64,000 nucleotides of DNA from Streptomyces sp. GESEQ-35 (GTDB lineage Bacteria > Actinomycetota > Actinomycetes > Streptomycetales > Streptomycetaceae): contig NZ_JAFFSX010000004.1 in assembly GCF_017948485.1 (NCBI RefSeq), positions 408,210 through 472,209 of the forward strand. Direction: 5' to 3'. This document shows, one piece after another, positions 44,001-52,335 of this stretch. The notes under the pieces were generated by a model, which made no database searches, was not told the DNA's origin, and was given only the letters and a program-made list of their open reading frames with translations. Both the position numbers and the translations under genes were made by a program. The stretch's first letter is position 1, and each line of letters starts with the position of its first letter.

Positions 44001-44338
44001 ACGCCTGTAACCCGTGATGTTGGTGCTGCGGCATCCGCTTGATCGGTCGGGAGGGCCACACGCAGGTCTTCCGACGTACCGAGCGGAGGGGTGGGGTCCC
44101 ATGGGTCGAGTGGACGAACGTGTCCCGTGTGCGGGAGAGATGCGGTCGTGGGCCGGGGGGTTCGTCGCCCGCGTCACCGCCCGCAATCGGCTGCCGCTGG
44201 ACTACTCCGTGGCCAGTCTGCGGGTGGTGGATTTCCTGATCGACGGGCTGCGCAAGGGCGAGGCCGAGCGCGAGAGGGTGCGGGACCCGTTGTTCGGGCT
44301 CGGCGCCTACGTCGGTGAGGTGCTCGTGCGTCGCGCCG
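44001..44338 (+). repeat. Right copy of duplicated segment
   Basis: Partner of the truncated repeat at 42076-42282. It begins with the same ACGCCTGTAACCCGTGATGTT and holds the complete 5' half of the gene at 44101. It is about 1.9 kb to the right in direct orientation, so recombination between the two copies could delete the intervening lipoprotein and RHS tip remnant. Confidence 0.78.
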
Positions 44339-44532
44339 GGGCGGTGTGGGTGGACTTCGACGCCGACCAGCGCGCCTACTTCGGCGAGCCGGTCGGGGTG
44401 CGGATGCCGGACGGCCGGGTCTGGAACCCGCTCGGCAAGGTCTGCAACCGCTTCGACCTCGGCGGGCCCGGGGAATCGCTCCAGACCTTCTATCTGACGC
44501 TGCACGGCCGGGCCAGGAGGGCTGTCGCGTGA
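44101..44532 (+). CDS. Unknown protein of RHS island, intact paralogue
   Basis: 143 residues from ATG 44101 (a frame opens as early as 44014 but without a ribosome site). It has SLRVVDFLIDGLRKGEAERERVRDPLFGLGAYVGEVLVRRAG, then WVDFDADQRAYFGEPVGVRMPDGRVWNPLGKVCNRF. The LG-Y-GEV-R-G-W pattern resembles uncharacterised DUF proteins used as immunity proteins, but I could not assign a family. The stop overlaps the next gene as GTGA, so it is coupled to the lipoprotein. It is the complete version of the fragment at 42112. Confidence 0.6.
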   Translation: MGRVDERVPCAGEMRSWAGGFVARVTARNRLPLDYSVASLRVVDFLIDGLRKGEAERERVRDPLFGLGAYVGEVLVRRAGAVWVDFDADQRAYFGEPVGVRMPDGRVWNPLGKVCNRFDLGGPGESLQTFYLTLHGRARRAVA

Positions 44533-45401
44533 GACGGACCATTGCCGTGCCGGCGGTGCTCCTCGCCGCCGCGTTGACCGGCTGTGCGGACTCGACGGAC
44601 GAGGGGAAGCCCGTCGAGTCCGCACAGCCCACCGCCCAGAGCCCGCAGGCCGTCCCCGCCGACCCCGAGCCCCGCACCGCCGCCGAGTTCCTCGCCCGTG
44701 CCGAAGAGGCGATGGCCGGGCAGAAGGGCTGGACGTTCGCGGTGAAGGGCCGCGAGGGCCTGGTCCTGCGGGGCCAGGAGAATGCGGCGACCTACACGGC
44801 CACCGTGCACCGGACCACCGGCGACCCGTGGGCGCTGCACTCCACCGGCACCACCCTCAGCAAAGGCGTGAGCAAGCCCGAGGAGATCTACGTCGCCGAC
44901 GGGACGGCCTACGTCAAGAAGGGCACGGCCGCCTGGGAACACGGGCCCCTCAACGACCCGGATTTCGCGGACAAGGTGGAGGACCCCCTCGCTGCGCTCG
45001 ACGCGTTCCGGGGATACGGCGACGAGGTCACCCTCACCGCCTCGGAGGACGGCCGGGACGGCCAAGTCGAACTGCGCGTCCACATCCCCTCCGGCCGGTT
45101 GTCCGACCGTCGGCACCAGCCCGCCCTCGAGAAGGCGGCGCGCGAGTTCCGCTCGACGTTGGACCAGCTGCGCGCGGCGGGGGTCACCGCGAGCGAGCGC
45201 GAGATCGTGCTGGGCCGGCTGGAAGAGGTCCTGGTCCTGGACGCCGCCACCTTCCGTATCACCTCTCACCGCTTCGCCTTCGGCCTCCAGATCCCCTACG
45301 ACGGGCAGCGCATCCGGTACGACCAGGAGGTGACCGAGCGGACCTCGGGGACGTACAACGGGGCTGTCATGCTGCCGGAAGGGGCGACAGCCGCCCTGTG
45401 A
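44529..45401 (+). CDS. LppX-like lipoprotein
   Basis: 290 residues from GTG 44529, overlapping the previous stop by 4 bases. The lipobox is LLAAALTGC (Cys near residue 19). Mature features, AAEFLARAEEAMAGQKGWTFAVKG and the beta-strand run YVADGTAYVKKGTAAWEHGPL, resemble LppX/LolA-type lipoproteins that bind lipids in a half-barrel. It is co-translated with the unknown protein upstream; the two look like a module shared by RHS islands. Whether it is an immunity protein or a helper for toxin export cannot be told from sequence. Confidence 0.65.
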   Translation: MRRTIAVPAVLLAAALTGCADSTDEGKPVESAQPTAQSPQAVPADPEPRTAAEFLARAEEAMAGQKGWTFAVKGREGLVLRGQENAATYTATVHRTTGDPWALHSTGTTLSKGVSKPEEIYVADGTAYVKKGTAAWEHGPLNDPDFADKVEDPLAALDAFRGYGDEVTLTASEDGRDGQVELRVHIPSGRLSDRRHQPALEKAAREFRSTLDQLRAAGVTASEREIVLGRLEEVLVLDAATFRITSHRFAFGLQIPYDGQRIRYDQEVTERTSGTYNGAVMLPEGATAAL

Positions 45402-45572
45402 GGGGGCGAGACGCAAGTCCCTGAGACCAGGCTGTGCCTCCTCGACGAGTGCGGCCGAGTCCGCTACGAGTCCCGCTGACACCGGCGTCGGGGAGGGCAG
45501 ACCTGTCACAGTCGTGCTCGCTCTTCCGGCCACGCGGTGCTTCAGACAGGCACCGCGGCGCCGGCTGGGTGT

Positions 45573-46334
45573 CTACCTTGGTTTCCCCTTCGACGGCTTG
45601 GCCTCGGCGCTCGGCTTGCCTTGGCCCTTCCCGGGCTCGACTGTCTTTTCGGTCTTGTTCGTTTTCGTCGGCGCTGGCGTGGCCTTGCCCGCAGATGCCG
45701 TCAACTGGGCGCAGTAGGCCGCGACTTGTCGTTCACCGCCCGCGGCGCGGACGAGGCGCTGCCATGCCGTGGCATTCAGGGCGTTGCCACGGTCCTTGAC
45801 GTTCTCGTAGGCGCGGCAGTGTGCCTCGACGTCCTTCGCCGTGCCGGGGCGTGAGGAAGAGGCGGTGGGTGCCGTGGCGGACCCGGTGAAGGGAGAGCCC
45901 TGTTCGCCAGGCGTGGGTGCGGGCGGCCGAGGTGTGCTGTGGTTGGTGTCGGCCTGGGGAGGGCGGGGCCGGCCGCTGTCCATCACGCCGATGGAGGCGA
46001 AGGCGATGCCGCCGAGCAGCGTGCTCGTCGCGAGGGTGAGTGCGCCGCCGCGCGCCCAGCGTTGCTTCCGGGTCCTCGGGCGCCAGTCGTCCCGGCGCCG
46101 GGTACGCAGGCGAGCCCCATCGCTCGCTGTGCGTGCGCTGCGGAACGCGGCAAGGGCGGCCTGCTCCGCACGGTCGTCCACGGGCTGCCGGCGCAGTGCC
46201 TCACCGATCCGTACGGCCATGCTGTCCAGGCCGGACGTGTCGTCACGTTCGGTCGTGTGGCCGGGGCGTGGGGCGGCCTTGGGGTGGCGGGCCTCGCCGC
46301 TCAACGGTTCGTCTCCGTTTCGAGGGGTGTTCAT
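45573..46334 (-). CDS. Anti-sigma-factor-like membrane protein
   Basis: 253 residues. A cytoplasmic N-terminal region of about 95 residues is rich in charged residues and includes SMAVRIGEALRRQPVDDRAEQAALAAFRSAR. A single membrane segment (about residues 97-117, GGALTLATSTLLGGIAFASIG) follows, then an extracytoplasmic Pro/Thr-rich tail with DVEAHCRAYENVKDRGNALNATAWQRLV. The start overlaps the stop of the sigma factor gene as ATGA, the usual arrangement of a sigma/anti-sigma pair. There is no zinc-binding HxxxCxxC motif, so it would be a non-zinc type. Confidence 0.65.
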   Translation of the reverse strand: MNTPRNGDEPLSGEARHPKAAPRPGHTTERDDTSGLDSMAVRIGEALRRQPVDDRAEQAALAAFRSARTASDGARLRTRRRDDWRPRTRKQRWARGGALTLATSTLLGGIAFASIGVMDSGRPRPPQADTNHSTPRPPAPTPGEQGSPFTGSATAPTASSSRPGTAKDVEAHCRAYENVKDRGNALNATAWQRLVRAAGGERQVAAYCAQLTASAGKATPAPTKTNKTEKTVEPGKGQGKPSAEAKPSKGKPR

Positions 46335-46942
46335 CTCGGTTCCCCCAGCGTCCGCGCGACCTCGTGTGTCACATCGTCGGTGCCGAGCAGACGGGCCAGG
46401 TTCCTCACGCCACGGCGGGCCAGCACCCGTATGACGGCGCTGGGCCTGCCCATCACCCGGGCGACCGCAGCCTCGTCCAGGCGCACGACATGGCGCAGGA
46501 GGACCGCCTCGGCCTGGGCGCGGGGCAGCCGGGTGATGAGGGTCTGGGCCGTCGCGGCGGACAGCGCGGCTCCGGGCAGGGTGTAGGCGATGTGCTCTCC
46601 GGCCTGCGGCGTCAAGGGACTTCCTGCCGAGCGGGGCGATGCGCCGCGGCGTCGGAGGTGGCCGCGCGCGTGGCGCCGGGCGATGCCCGCCGTCCAGCCG
46701 CGGAAGCCGTGCGCGTCGCCACGAAACCGTGGCAACTCGCGGGCGATCTCCCGCCAGGCAGCGGCGGCGACGTCCTCGGCGCGCTCAGCCACGGTCCCGC
46801 GCAGGTAGCCGAGCAGGCCTGGCTGGACCGATCGGTACAGCACCGTGAACGCGGCCTCGTCACCGTCCTGGGCCCGGGCAACCGCCGCGCCCAGCGCCAG
46901 ATCGTCGGGCGACACGCGCTGAGCGCGCCCTGTCTTTCTCAC
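46331..46942 (-). CDS. ECF-type RNA polymerase sigma factor
   Basis: 203 residues from GTG 46942. Region 2 is weak but present (DEAAFTVLYRSVQPGLLGYLRGT and AERAEDVAAAAW), region 4 clearer (LPRAQAEAVLLRHVVRLDEAAVARVMGRPSAVIRVLARRGVRNL), a helix-turn-helix that binds the -35 element. The upstream codons in the longer frame show no ribosome site. The next gene, overlapped by 4 bases, is a membrane protein that likely holds the sigma factor inactive until a signal arrives. The target promoters are not evident in the window. Confidence 0.75.
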   Translation of the reverse strand: MRKTGRAQRVSPDDLALGAAVARAQDGDEAAFTVLYRSVQPGLLGYLRGTVAERAEDVAAAAWREIARELPRFRGDAHGFRGWTAGIARRHARGHLRRRGASPRSAGSPLTPQAGEHIAYTLPGAALSAATAQTLITRLPRAQAEAVLLRHVVRLDEAAVARVMGRPSAVIRVLARRGVRNLARLLGTDDVTHEVARTLGEPR

Positions 46943-47075
46943 GATCCGTTCCCCCACTGGCCGAGCAACGCCCAGGAGCGTACGGCACGTCACACCGGCC
47001 TCCCAAATAGCCGGTGACCGCTGCATATAGCCGTCACATCGGAGCATCGCTGAGTCATCTGGAGCTGAAATTCTG

Positions 47076-47645
47076 TCAGCCTCGGCCTTCGCTGCGGGCG
47101 TCCGGGATCGCCGAGGCGAGCCGGGCGGGGGAGATCGCCGGCCGAGGTCGCCCGGCAGGGCCGGGGCGCGAGCGGGGAGGAGGGGCGGCGCCCGGTCGCG
47201 GCGGACTCGGCATAGGCACAGGGGCGAGCTGCCCTGGGCCCTGCCCTGTGCCGGCGGTCGCCGAGCCGCGTGATGGCGTGAAACGGGCCACCTCGCCCGG
47301 AGACATGCCGAGCAGACGGCCGACGTCTGCCTGGCTCACGCGCAGCTTGTCCACGAGCTCGTGAACGGCGGCGGCGACCGCCTGCTCCTCAGCGGCGACC
47401 GCAGCCGCCCGGCGACGCCGCGCTTCCGCCACCGGGCCGAGCACGGGCGCGAGTTCGAGGACCACAAGGTCCAGCACGATCACGTCCGGAGGGGCACCCA
47501 CGGCTTCGGCGACGAGGCCGCGCGCCCGGTCCTCCGCACCCTCCAGCGTGCGGCACTGGGTGTGCACGTCGAGACCGGGGACGTCGACGGCCCACCACCG
47601 GCCGATGCGGTGCAGCAGGACTTGGACTTCGTAGCGGGGACTCAC
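47076..47645 (-). CDS. HicB-like protein with HTH
   Basis: 189 residues from GTG 47645 with GAGGAGG upstream. The N-terminus (YEVQVLLHRIGRWWAVDVPGLDVHTQCRTLEGAEDRARGLVAEAVG) fits the HicB antitoxin fold. A coiled/HTH region (VDKLRVSQADVGRLLGMSPGEVARF) suggests DNA binding. The last 50 residues are Pro/Arg-rich and probably disordered. HicB usually pairs with the small RNase HicA, which I do not see here. The product may be a stand-alone HicB-type regulator, common in Streptomyces. Confidence 0.65.
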   Translation of the reverse strand: MSPRYEVQVLLHRIGRWWAVDVPGLDVHTQCRTLEGAEDRARGLVAEAVGAPPDVIVLDLVVLELAPVLGPVAEARRRRAAAVAAEEQAVAAAVHELVDKLRVSQADVGRLLGMSPGEVARFTPSRGSATAGTGQGPGQLAPVPMPSPPRPGAAPPPRSRPGPAGRPRPAISPARLASAIPDARSEGRG

Positions 47646-47745
47646 GGGCTCTGCCTCCTCTCCCCTCCGTAGGCGACGTCGATACCAGTGCGGGGCCGGT
47701 CCGGGATGTGCCCGAGTCCGTGCTGTCGGCGGTCGCGGGCATCAC

Positions 47746-47970
47746 CTACGGGTGCGTCCCGCGCCACTCCGGCTGACCGCCCGCAGTGGCTCTGGTGTGG
47801 CCGTCCCGGCGATGGGCTTGCTGCGCCGCATCCCGTCCGGTCAGTAGTTCCGCTGCCTGATGCTGCGTGTGTGCGGCCGCCAGCTGAGCTTCGGCGACGG
47901 CGTCACCGCGTTCGCGTACCAGGTCCTCATAGATCGGCAGGTGATCGTTGTCAGTGGAGGTGCGTGTCAC
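47746..47970 (-). CDS. Small acidic protein next to HicB-like gene
   Basis: 74 residues from GTG 47970 with AAGG before it; an ATG at 47994 is an alternative. The sequence TRTSTDNDHLPIYEDLVRERGDAVAEAQLAAAHTQHQAAELL is helix-rich, with no membrane segment. I recall short Streptomyces proteins of this pattern (HLPIYEDLVRERGD) beside HicB-like genes, but it has no known function. It is separated by 100 bases from the HicB-like gene and on the same strand. Confidence 0.5.
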   Translation of the reverse strand: MTRTSTDNDHLPIYEDLVRERGDAVAEAQLAAAHTQHQAAELLTGRDAAQQAHRRDGHTRATAGGQPEWRGTHP

Positions 47971-48068
47971 AGTCGACCTTTCGGCTGCCGTCATTTCCCT
48001 GCATGGTCGTCAGCAGGGAAGGCGCCGACGGCAGCGGTTTGTGGCGATCGATAAAGGCCGGTCCGCTG

Positions 48069-48422
48069 TCAGGCTCTGTTGAGCCGGGCAGCGATCCCAT
48101 GGCCGATCAGCAAATACATGACAGCCGGGAGACCGTAATTGAGGAGAACGCGTAGCCCCTCTGTGTCCATCGTGAAAATATCCTGCGACCACCAGGCAAG
48201 CCAGTTCGCCGTTCCCCGCACGAACTCGACGAACACATTCGCCTGGTTCGCGTCGAGCAGGAACAACAGGATCCACAGGCCGAGCAGGCCGGCCGCGATG
48301 TCGGCGATCGTGCAGACGGTCAGGGCCGTGCGCCGCGTGGCGGCCTGGTTGCGCACGGAGCGGTCCGGGCCAGGGGGCTGGTTGTACGTCTGATACCCGG
48401 GAACCGGGTCGATGTTGCTCAC
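48069..48422 (-). CDS. Small membrane protein, two segments
   Basis: 117 residues from GTG 48422 (the longer frame extends to 48524 without a better start). Membrane segments lie at about residues 30-53 and 88-110, with a loop VEFVRGTANWLAWWSQDIFTMDTEGLRVLLNYG between them. The N-terminal part is proline-rich and cytoplasmic or external. No family name is known to me. The residue pattern is consistent with conserved Streptomyces membrane proteins. The start ribosome site is weak. Confidence 0.6.
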   Translation of the reverse strand: MSNIDPVPGYQTYNQPPGPDRSVRNQAATRRTALTVCTIADIAAGLLGLWILLFLLDANQANVFVEFVRGTANWLAWWSQDIFTMDTEGLRVLLNYGLPAVMYLLIGHGIAARLNRA

Positions 48423-49047
48423 AGGAAATCCGATCGACGTAGTGCCATATCGGCGCGCTCGCTCCAGGTGTCGAAATCCAGCCCGGGTCGTCGCCCCGCT
48501 TCTTCCTGCCTCTGCGTTCCGCATGCGCTGCCGTGTTACACCGTCGCCCGCGATGACCCAAATATGGTTGCCTATTCGGTCACTTCCCCAAATGTTCGTG
48601 CGCCAGGGTGCTTTTCCGGATGGAATGGTGGAGGCGGTTCGAGGGGGCCACGGCGCCCATCCTCCGGGGGGAGGTATGCAGGCGCCGCCGTGCAGGGGCA
48701 GGCTCGGTTTTCACGGCACGCTTCTGCTGCGGGCCTACGTGGGGGCATCCGGATGCACCGGGGGCTGTGTAGCGGTGGGTGCCTGGGGGTGTGACGGCAC
48801 GGCTCTCCAGTGCGCTGTAGGGGGTGGACCCAAGGCCACAGGGTCCCGTGTGGTGCCCGCTCGCCCCCTTTTCGAGTGGGTGGTCACGCATTGAGGGGCA
48901 GGCAGGCGAATCCCCCGTCGTCTGCCTGCCCCATGCGTTCCCCTCGGGTAGGTGTCCGGCCGGGGAGGGCATACGCACGGGCCTCGGCATCCGAGGCCCG
49001 AATGACCACAAACCGCGCTGGTCGAATCCGGGGGATGTGCAAGCGTC
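48423..49047. other. Gene-free region with two strong hairpins
   Basis: A 625-base stretch between the membrane protein gene and the kinase gene. Two stem-loops stand out: 48895-48932 (arms GGGGCAGGCAG and CTGCCTGCCCC, 11 pairs) and 48979-48999 (GGGCCTCGG, loop CAT, CCGAGGCCC, 9 pairs). The plus strand of 48620-48880 is G-rich. Reading frames exist but show no protein pattern. It could encode a non-coding RNA or hold regulatory elements of the kinase; nothing decides between these. Confidence 0.5.
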
Positions 49048-50277
49048 GTGATGATCGGGGTGGGTGTGCAGGGTCTGCTGGCGGACCGTTATCAGTTGCA
49101 GCAGCTGCTGGGACGCGGCGCGATGGGCGAGGTGTGGCGGGCCTTGGACCAGGTCCTCGGGCGCCCCGTGGCGGTCAAACTGCTGCGTACCGAAGAGGCG
49201 GCGGACGCCGAGCGGTTCCGTCTCGAGGCGCACATCGTGGCCCGGCTCAACCACCCCAATCTCGTGGGCATGTACGACTTCGGCTCGCACCATGACCAGC
49301 TCTACCTGGTCATGGAATTCGTCGACGGCTGGAGTCTGGCCCAGGAACGCTCCCTGCGCGGCGCCCTGACCCCGGCGGAGGCGGCAGCCATCGCGGCCCA
49401 GGCAGCCGCCGGCCTCTCTGCCGCACACCAGCAGGGAGTGATCCACCGGGACATCAAGCCCGCCAACGTGATGCTGACCGCCGACCGCACAGTGAAAATC
49501 GCCGACTTCGGGATAGCACGCTTCGCCGAGAACGCCGCCAGCAACATGACCGCGACCGGCAAGATCCTCGGCACCGCCGACTACCTCGCCCCCGAACGCG
49601 CCCTGGGCCGCCCCGCACAGCCCGCCTCCGACCTCTACTCTCTCGGCTGCGTGCTGTACGAACTGCTCACCGGACGGCCTCCGTTCAGCGCAGCCACCTC
49701 GCTGGCCGTGGTCCAGCAGCACGTCGATGCCACACCACCACCACCCGACCGGCTGCGCCCCGACATACCGCAGCCGCTCTCCGACTACGTGCTGCACCTG
49801 CTCGCGAAGGACCCGGCCCACCGGCCCACCGCCGAGCAGGCGGCCGACTGGCTCACCGCGCAGCACGAGACGCCGCCACCGGCCGAACCGGACGGCACCA
49901 CCCTCATGCCCGCCCCGGCGACCCCACCCCCTCCGGCCCCCCGTACCACCGAGTCCCGCACCGGCGCGCACTCCCGCCCCCGCGGCCGCCGCAAACTGTT
50001 CTCCAGAGCCGTTCTTTGCGGCGTCGGCCTCGCGCTGTTCGCCGGGGCCGCAGCCCTCGGCGCAACGCTGAACTCGGGTGACGCCGCGCCTACGACCCCT
50101 ACCTCACCCGCCACCACCGTCACCTCGATACCCGCAGGCCGGACCCCGGCCCCAACGCCATCGTCTGCCACTCCGTCCGCCACGACGCCTACGCAGGAGC
50201 ACGGTGACGATGAACGCGACGAGCGGTCAGACAAGCACGGCGAAGGGAAAGGCAAAGGACCGCGTTCTGACGACTGA
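49048..50277 (+). CDS. Membrane Ser/Thr protein kinase
   Basis: 409 residues from GTG 49048 (ATG 49051 is next to it). The N-terminal about 265 residues are a Hanks-type kinase: glycine loop LLGRGAMGEVW, VAVKLL (catalytic Lys), HRDIKPANVM, DFG and DYLAPERA. A proline-rich linker follows, then one membrane segment near residues 330-352 (AVLCGVGLALFAGAAALGATL) and a short Thr/Pro/Ser-rich outer tail. It is an eStk without PASTA domains, so its signal is unclear. Upstream is a 625-base region with hairpins. It should be active by motifs. Confidence 0.9.
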   Translation: MMIGVGVQGLLADRYQLQQLLGRGAMGEVWRALDQVLGRPVAVKLLRTEEAADAERFRLEAHIVARLNHPNLVGMYDFGSHHDQLYLVMEFVDGWSLAQERSLRGALTPAEAAAIAAQAAAGLSAAHQQGVIHRDIKPANVMLTADRTVKIADFGIARFAENAASNMTATGKILGTADYLAPERALGRPAQPASDLYSLGCVLYELLTGRPPFSAATSLAVVQQHVDATPPPPDRLRPDIPQPLSDYVLHLLAKDPAHRPTAEQAADWLTAQHETPPPAEPDGTTLMPAPATPPPPAPRTTESRTGAHSRPRGRRKLFSRAVLCGVGLALFAGAAALGATLNSGDAAPTTPTSPATTVTSIPAGRTPAPTPSSATPSATTPTQEHGDDERDERSDKHGEGKGKGPRSDD

Positions 50278-50342
50278 GCCGTTGATCGAACTCGCGGTGT
50301 CGTATGGGCTGTCGGTCCTCGCACGGCGGCTTCGGGGCGGGG

Positions 50343-50534
50343 ATGTCCAGTCCGTACGACCTCCGTCACGCGGCCGTCTCCCAGTGGCTCAACTCCGGTG
50401 TACCCGCCCCAGAGGTGGCGGCCCGTGCCGGTCACTCGGTCGATGTCCTTCTGAAGATCTACGCCAAGTGCATCGACGGCCAGGAACAGGAGACGAACGA
50501 CCGGATCTTGAAGGGCCTGGGGGAGGAGCTGTAG
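50343..50534 (+). pseudogene. Tyrosine recombinase (integrase) C-terminal remnant
   Basis: 64 residues from ATG 50343. The catalytic end of a phage-type integrase is recognisable: SPYDLRHAAVSQWLNSGVPAPEVAARAGHS with the second Arg and the His, and LLKIYAKCIDG with the nucleophilic Tyr. Everything upstream (core-binding and first catalytic Arg) is missing, so it cannot work. It marks a lost mobile element to the right of the kinase gene. Confidence 0.7.
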
Positions 50535-50652
50535 GTGCTGGCCGAGTGACTGCTGAACGGCCTTGCCGGCCTGTCGAGGGAGCCCCGGGGAGAAGGGGGC
50601 TCCCTCGGCGTTACGGCCTGTGCGAATCGGGGCTGGCTGAGATGCTCGGCTC

Positions 50653-51225
50653 ATGATGGAGCGGGCCGGTCGTGTGCAAGGTGATGGCGTCAGCCAGGGG
50701 AAGTATGCGCGTGTCGAGAGGGAGAGACGGTTCTTGCTGGCAAGGCCTCCGGTTCCGTCGTCGGTCACTGTCACCCGTGTGATCACAGACCGGTATCTGG
50801 TGGGGACACGCCTGCGCCTGCGGCGGGCCGCGCGCCCGGACGGCGGTGGTTGTGAACTCAAACTCACCCAGAAAGTGCCCGCCGACCGGCCGGGTGCCGT
50901 GCAAGGGCTGACCACGAATACCTACTTGTCCCCAGCCGAGTACGACTTGCTTGCCTTGCTGCCGGCCGCGGTGTTGTCCAAGACGCGGTTCAGCGTGCCT
51001 CCTTTGGGCGTTGACGTCTTCGGAGGTCCTTTGCAGGGCTTGGTCCTGGCGGAGGCCGAGTTCACCAGCGATGAAGAGGCCCTGGCTTTCGTGCCTCCTG
51101 AGGAGTGCATGGCGGAGGTCACGGACGACGCTCGCTTCACCGGCGGGAGACTGGTCGGGACTTCTCGGCAGGAGTTGATGACGTGGCTGGCCGAGTACGG
51201 AATCCGTCCAGATGCTCCTCAGTAG
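50653..51225 (+). CDS. CYTH domain protein
   Basis: 190 residues from ATG 50653. The CYTH signature is at the N-terminus (KYARVERERRFLL, the ExExK-like strand), followed by DRYLVGTRLRLRRAARPDGGG and CELKLTQKVP, then EAEFTSDEEALAF and AEVTDDARFTGGRL. CYTH proteins bind triphosphates in a tunnel and act as thiamin-triphosphatases, inorganic triphosphatases or CyaB-like cyclases. The substrate is not evident. It is monocistronic, and lies between an integrase remnant and an IS. Confidence 0.75.
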   Translation: MMERAGRVQGDGVSQGKYARVERERRFLLARPPVPSSVTVTRVITDRYLVGTRLRLRRAARPDGGGCELKLTQKVPADRPGAVQGLTTNTYLSPAEYDLLALLPAAVLSKTRFSVPPLGVDVFGGPLQGLVLAEAEFTSDEEALAFVPPEECMAEVTDDARFTGGRLVGTSRQELMTWLAEYGIRPDAPQ

Positions 51226-51365
51226 TAGCGAAGGGGCATGGGGCAGTGTCCTTGCCCAGGGAAGACTGAGACTGCCTGGGTTTCAATGAGGGGACATCCG
51301 GATTCCCGAAAGGGGGTCTGGCCAGCGAAGAGGCCCGCCAAGATCATTACATCGTCATTACGTGA

Positions 51366-51382
51366 TCACTGAGGTTTTCTCA
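51366..51382 (+). repeat. Left terminal inverted repeat of 2.48-kb unit
   Basis: TCACTGAGGTTTTCTCA, the reverse complement of 53831-53847 with one mismatch (16 of 17). It lies 8 bases beyond the transposase 3' end. Confidence 0.6.
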
Positions 51383-51389
51383 CTGAAGA

Positions 51390-52227
51390 TCATTTCCAGT
51401 GCCCGTTGAGAACGAGTGCGGCGCGGGCTATGTCGCCGATTCTGCTGGGGCTGAGGGTGACGTGCTTGAGGGTTCGCCAGCGTTCCTTCAGTTCCGCCGC
51501 GGTCCGCTCGCCGCGCGCCCTCATGTGTCTGATCAGCGCATTCGTGGCGCGGGTTCCTCGGTCCAGGGCGGTCTCGGAGTGGCCTTTGGGGCGGCGTACG
51601 GGCACGTGAATGCCGATGCCGGCGCCGATGTAGCCCTTGTCGGCGAGCGTGGGAAGCCCGTCGGCGGCGGCCTTGTACAGCGCGGGCAGCACGTGGATAC
51701 GGGCCGCAGTGATGTCCGGGGTGGAACCCGCCTCGACATCGGAAACCCACAAAGGGGTGCCGTCCGGCGCGGCCAGGAACTGAATATTGCCGCCGAAGCT
51801 CTTGTGTTTCTGGGAGAACCACAGGTCGTTGCCGTTTTCCCGGACCCCGGCCAGCCGGTCGTAGGGGATCAGCGTGCCGTCCAGCACCACGTGTGTCATC
51901 CCCTCGGCGCCGCAGAGGTCCAACACCTCGTGCAGATCAGGAGCTTGGGCGGCCAGCGCGCCGATGCCTTCATGGAGGTAGTGGTAGCCGGTGGCCTGCG
52001 AGATCCCGGCGTCCCGGGCCAGGCAGTGCACGCAGCCGTGTTCTCGGAACCAGCGCAGCACCAGTACCGCCTGGCGGAAGCGGGCCCAGGGCGCGAGAGC
52101 CCTTCGGCGTGCCGATCCCGCGCCGGTGGGCGGCCAGCAACCGGGCGAGGAACTCCACGACGTGGCGTGGGACGTCGAGCGCGGCAGCATACGTGACCAG
52201 GGTGAAGCCTCTGGTTCGAGCCGACAT
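51390..52227 (-). pseudogene. IS5-type transposase, frameshifted
   Basis: The N-terminal frame starts at ATG 52227 (MSARTRGFTLVTYAAALDV) and the main frame carries the DDE domain (FREHGCVHCLARDAGISQA, VVLDGTLIPYDRL, TLADKGYIGAGIGIHVP, RTLKHVTLSPSRIGDIARAAL). The two frames meet near 52085: a likely single extra C in CCCGCTTCCG, where the intact family would read GPFRQAV. The reading otherwise flows from one to the other. So the DDE_Tnp_4/IS5-family transposase is inactive unless ribosomal slippage restores it. The terminal repeats at 51366 and 53831 are its probable ends. Confidence 0.75.
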
Positions 52228-52335
52228 GATCTTGGCGGACCAGTCCTACCAGGGGCTTCACGCCTGCCTGGCCTCGTGGCCCACCCGGAGATCATTTCGC
52301 TGGGGAAGCCTCAGGGGGTAAGAGCCAGGCTGGGC

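Noticed and set aside
48412..48894. 160-codon plus-strand frame ending just before the 48895 hairpin
   Set aside because: The hairpin position was tempting, but the translation is glycine/cysteine-rich noise and overlaps the membrane-protein gene.
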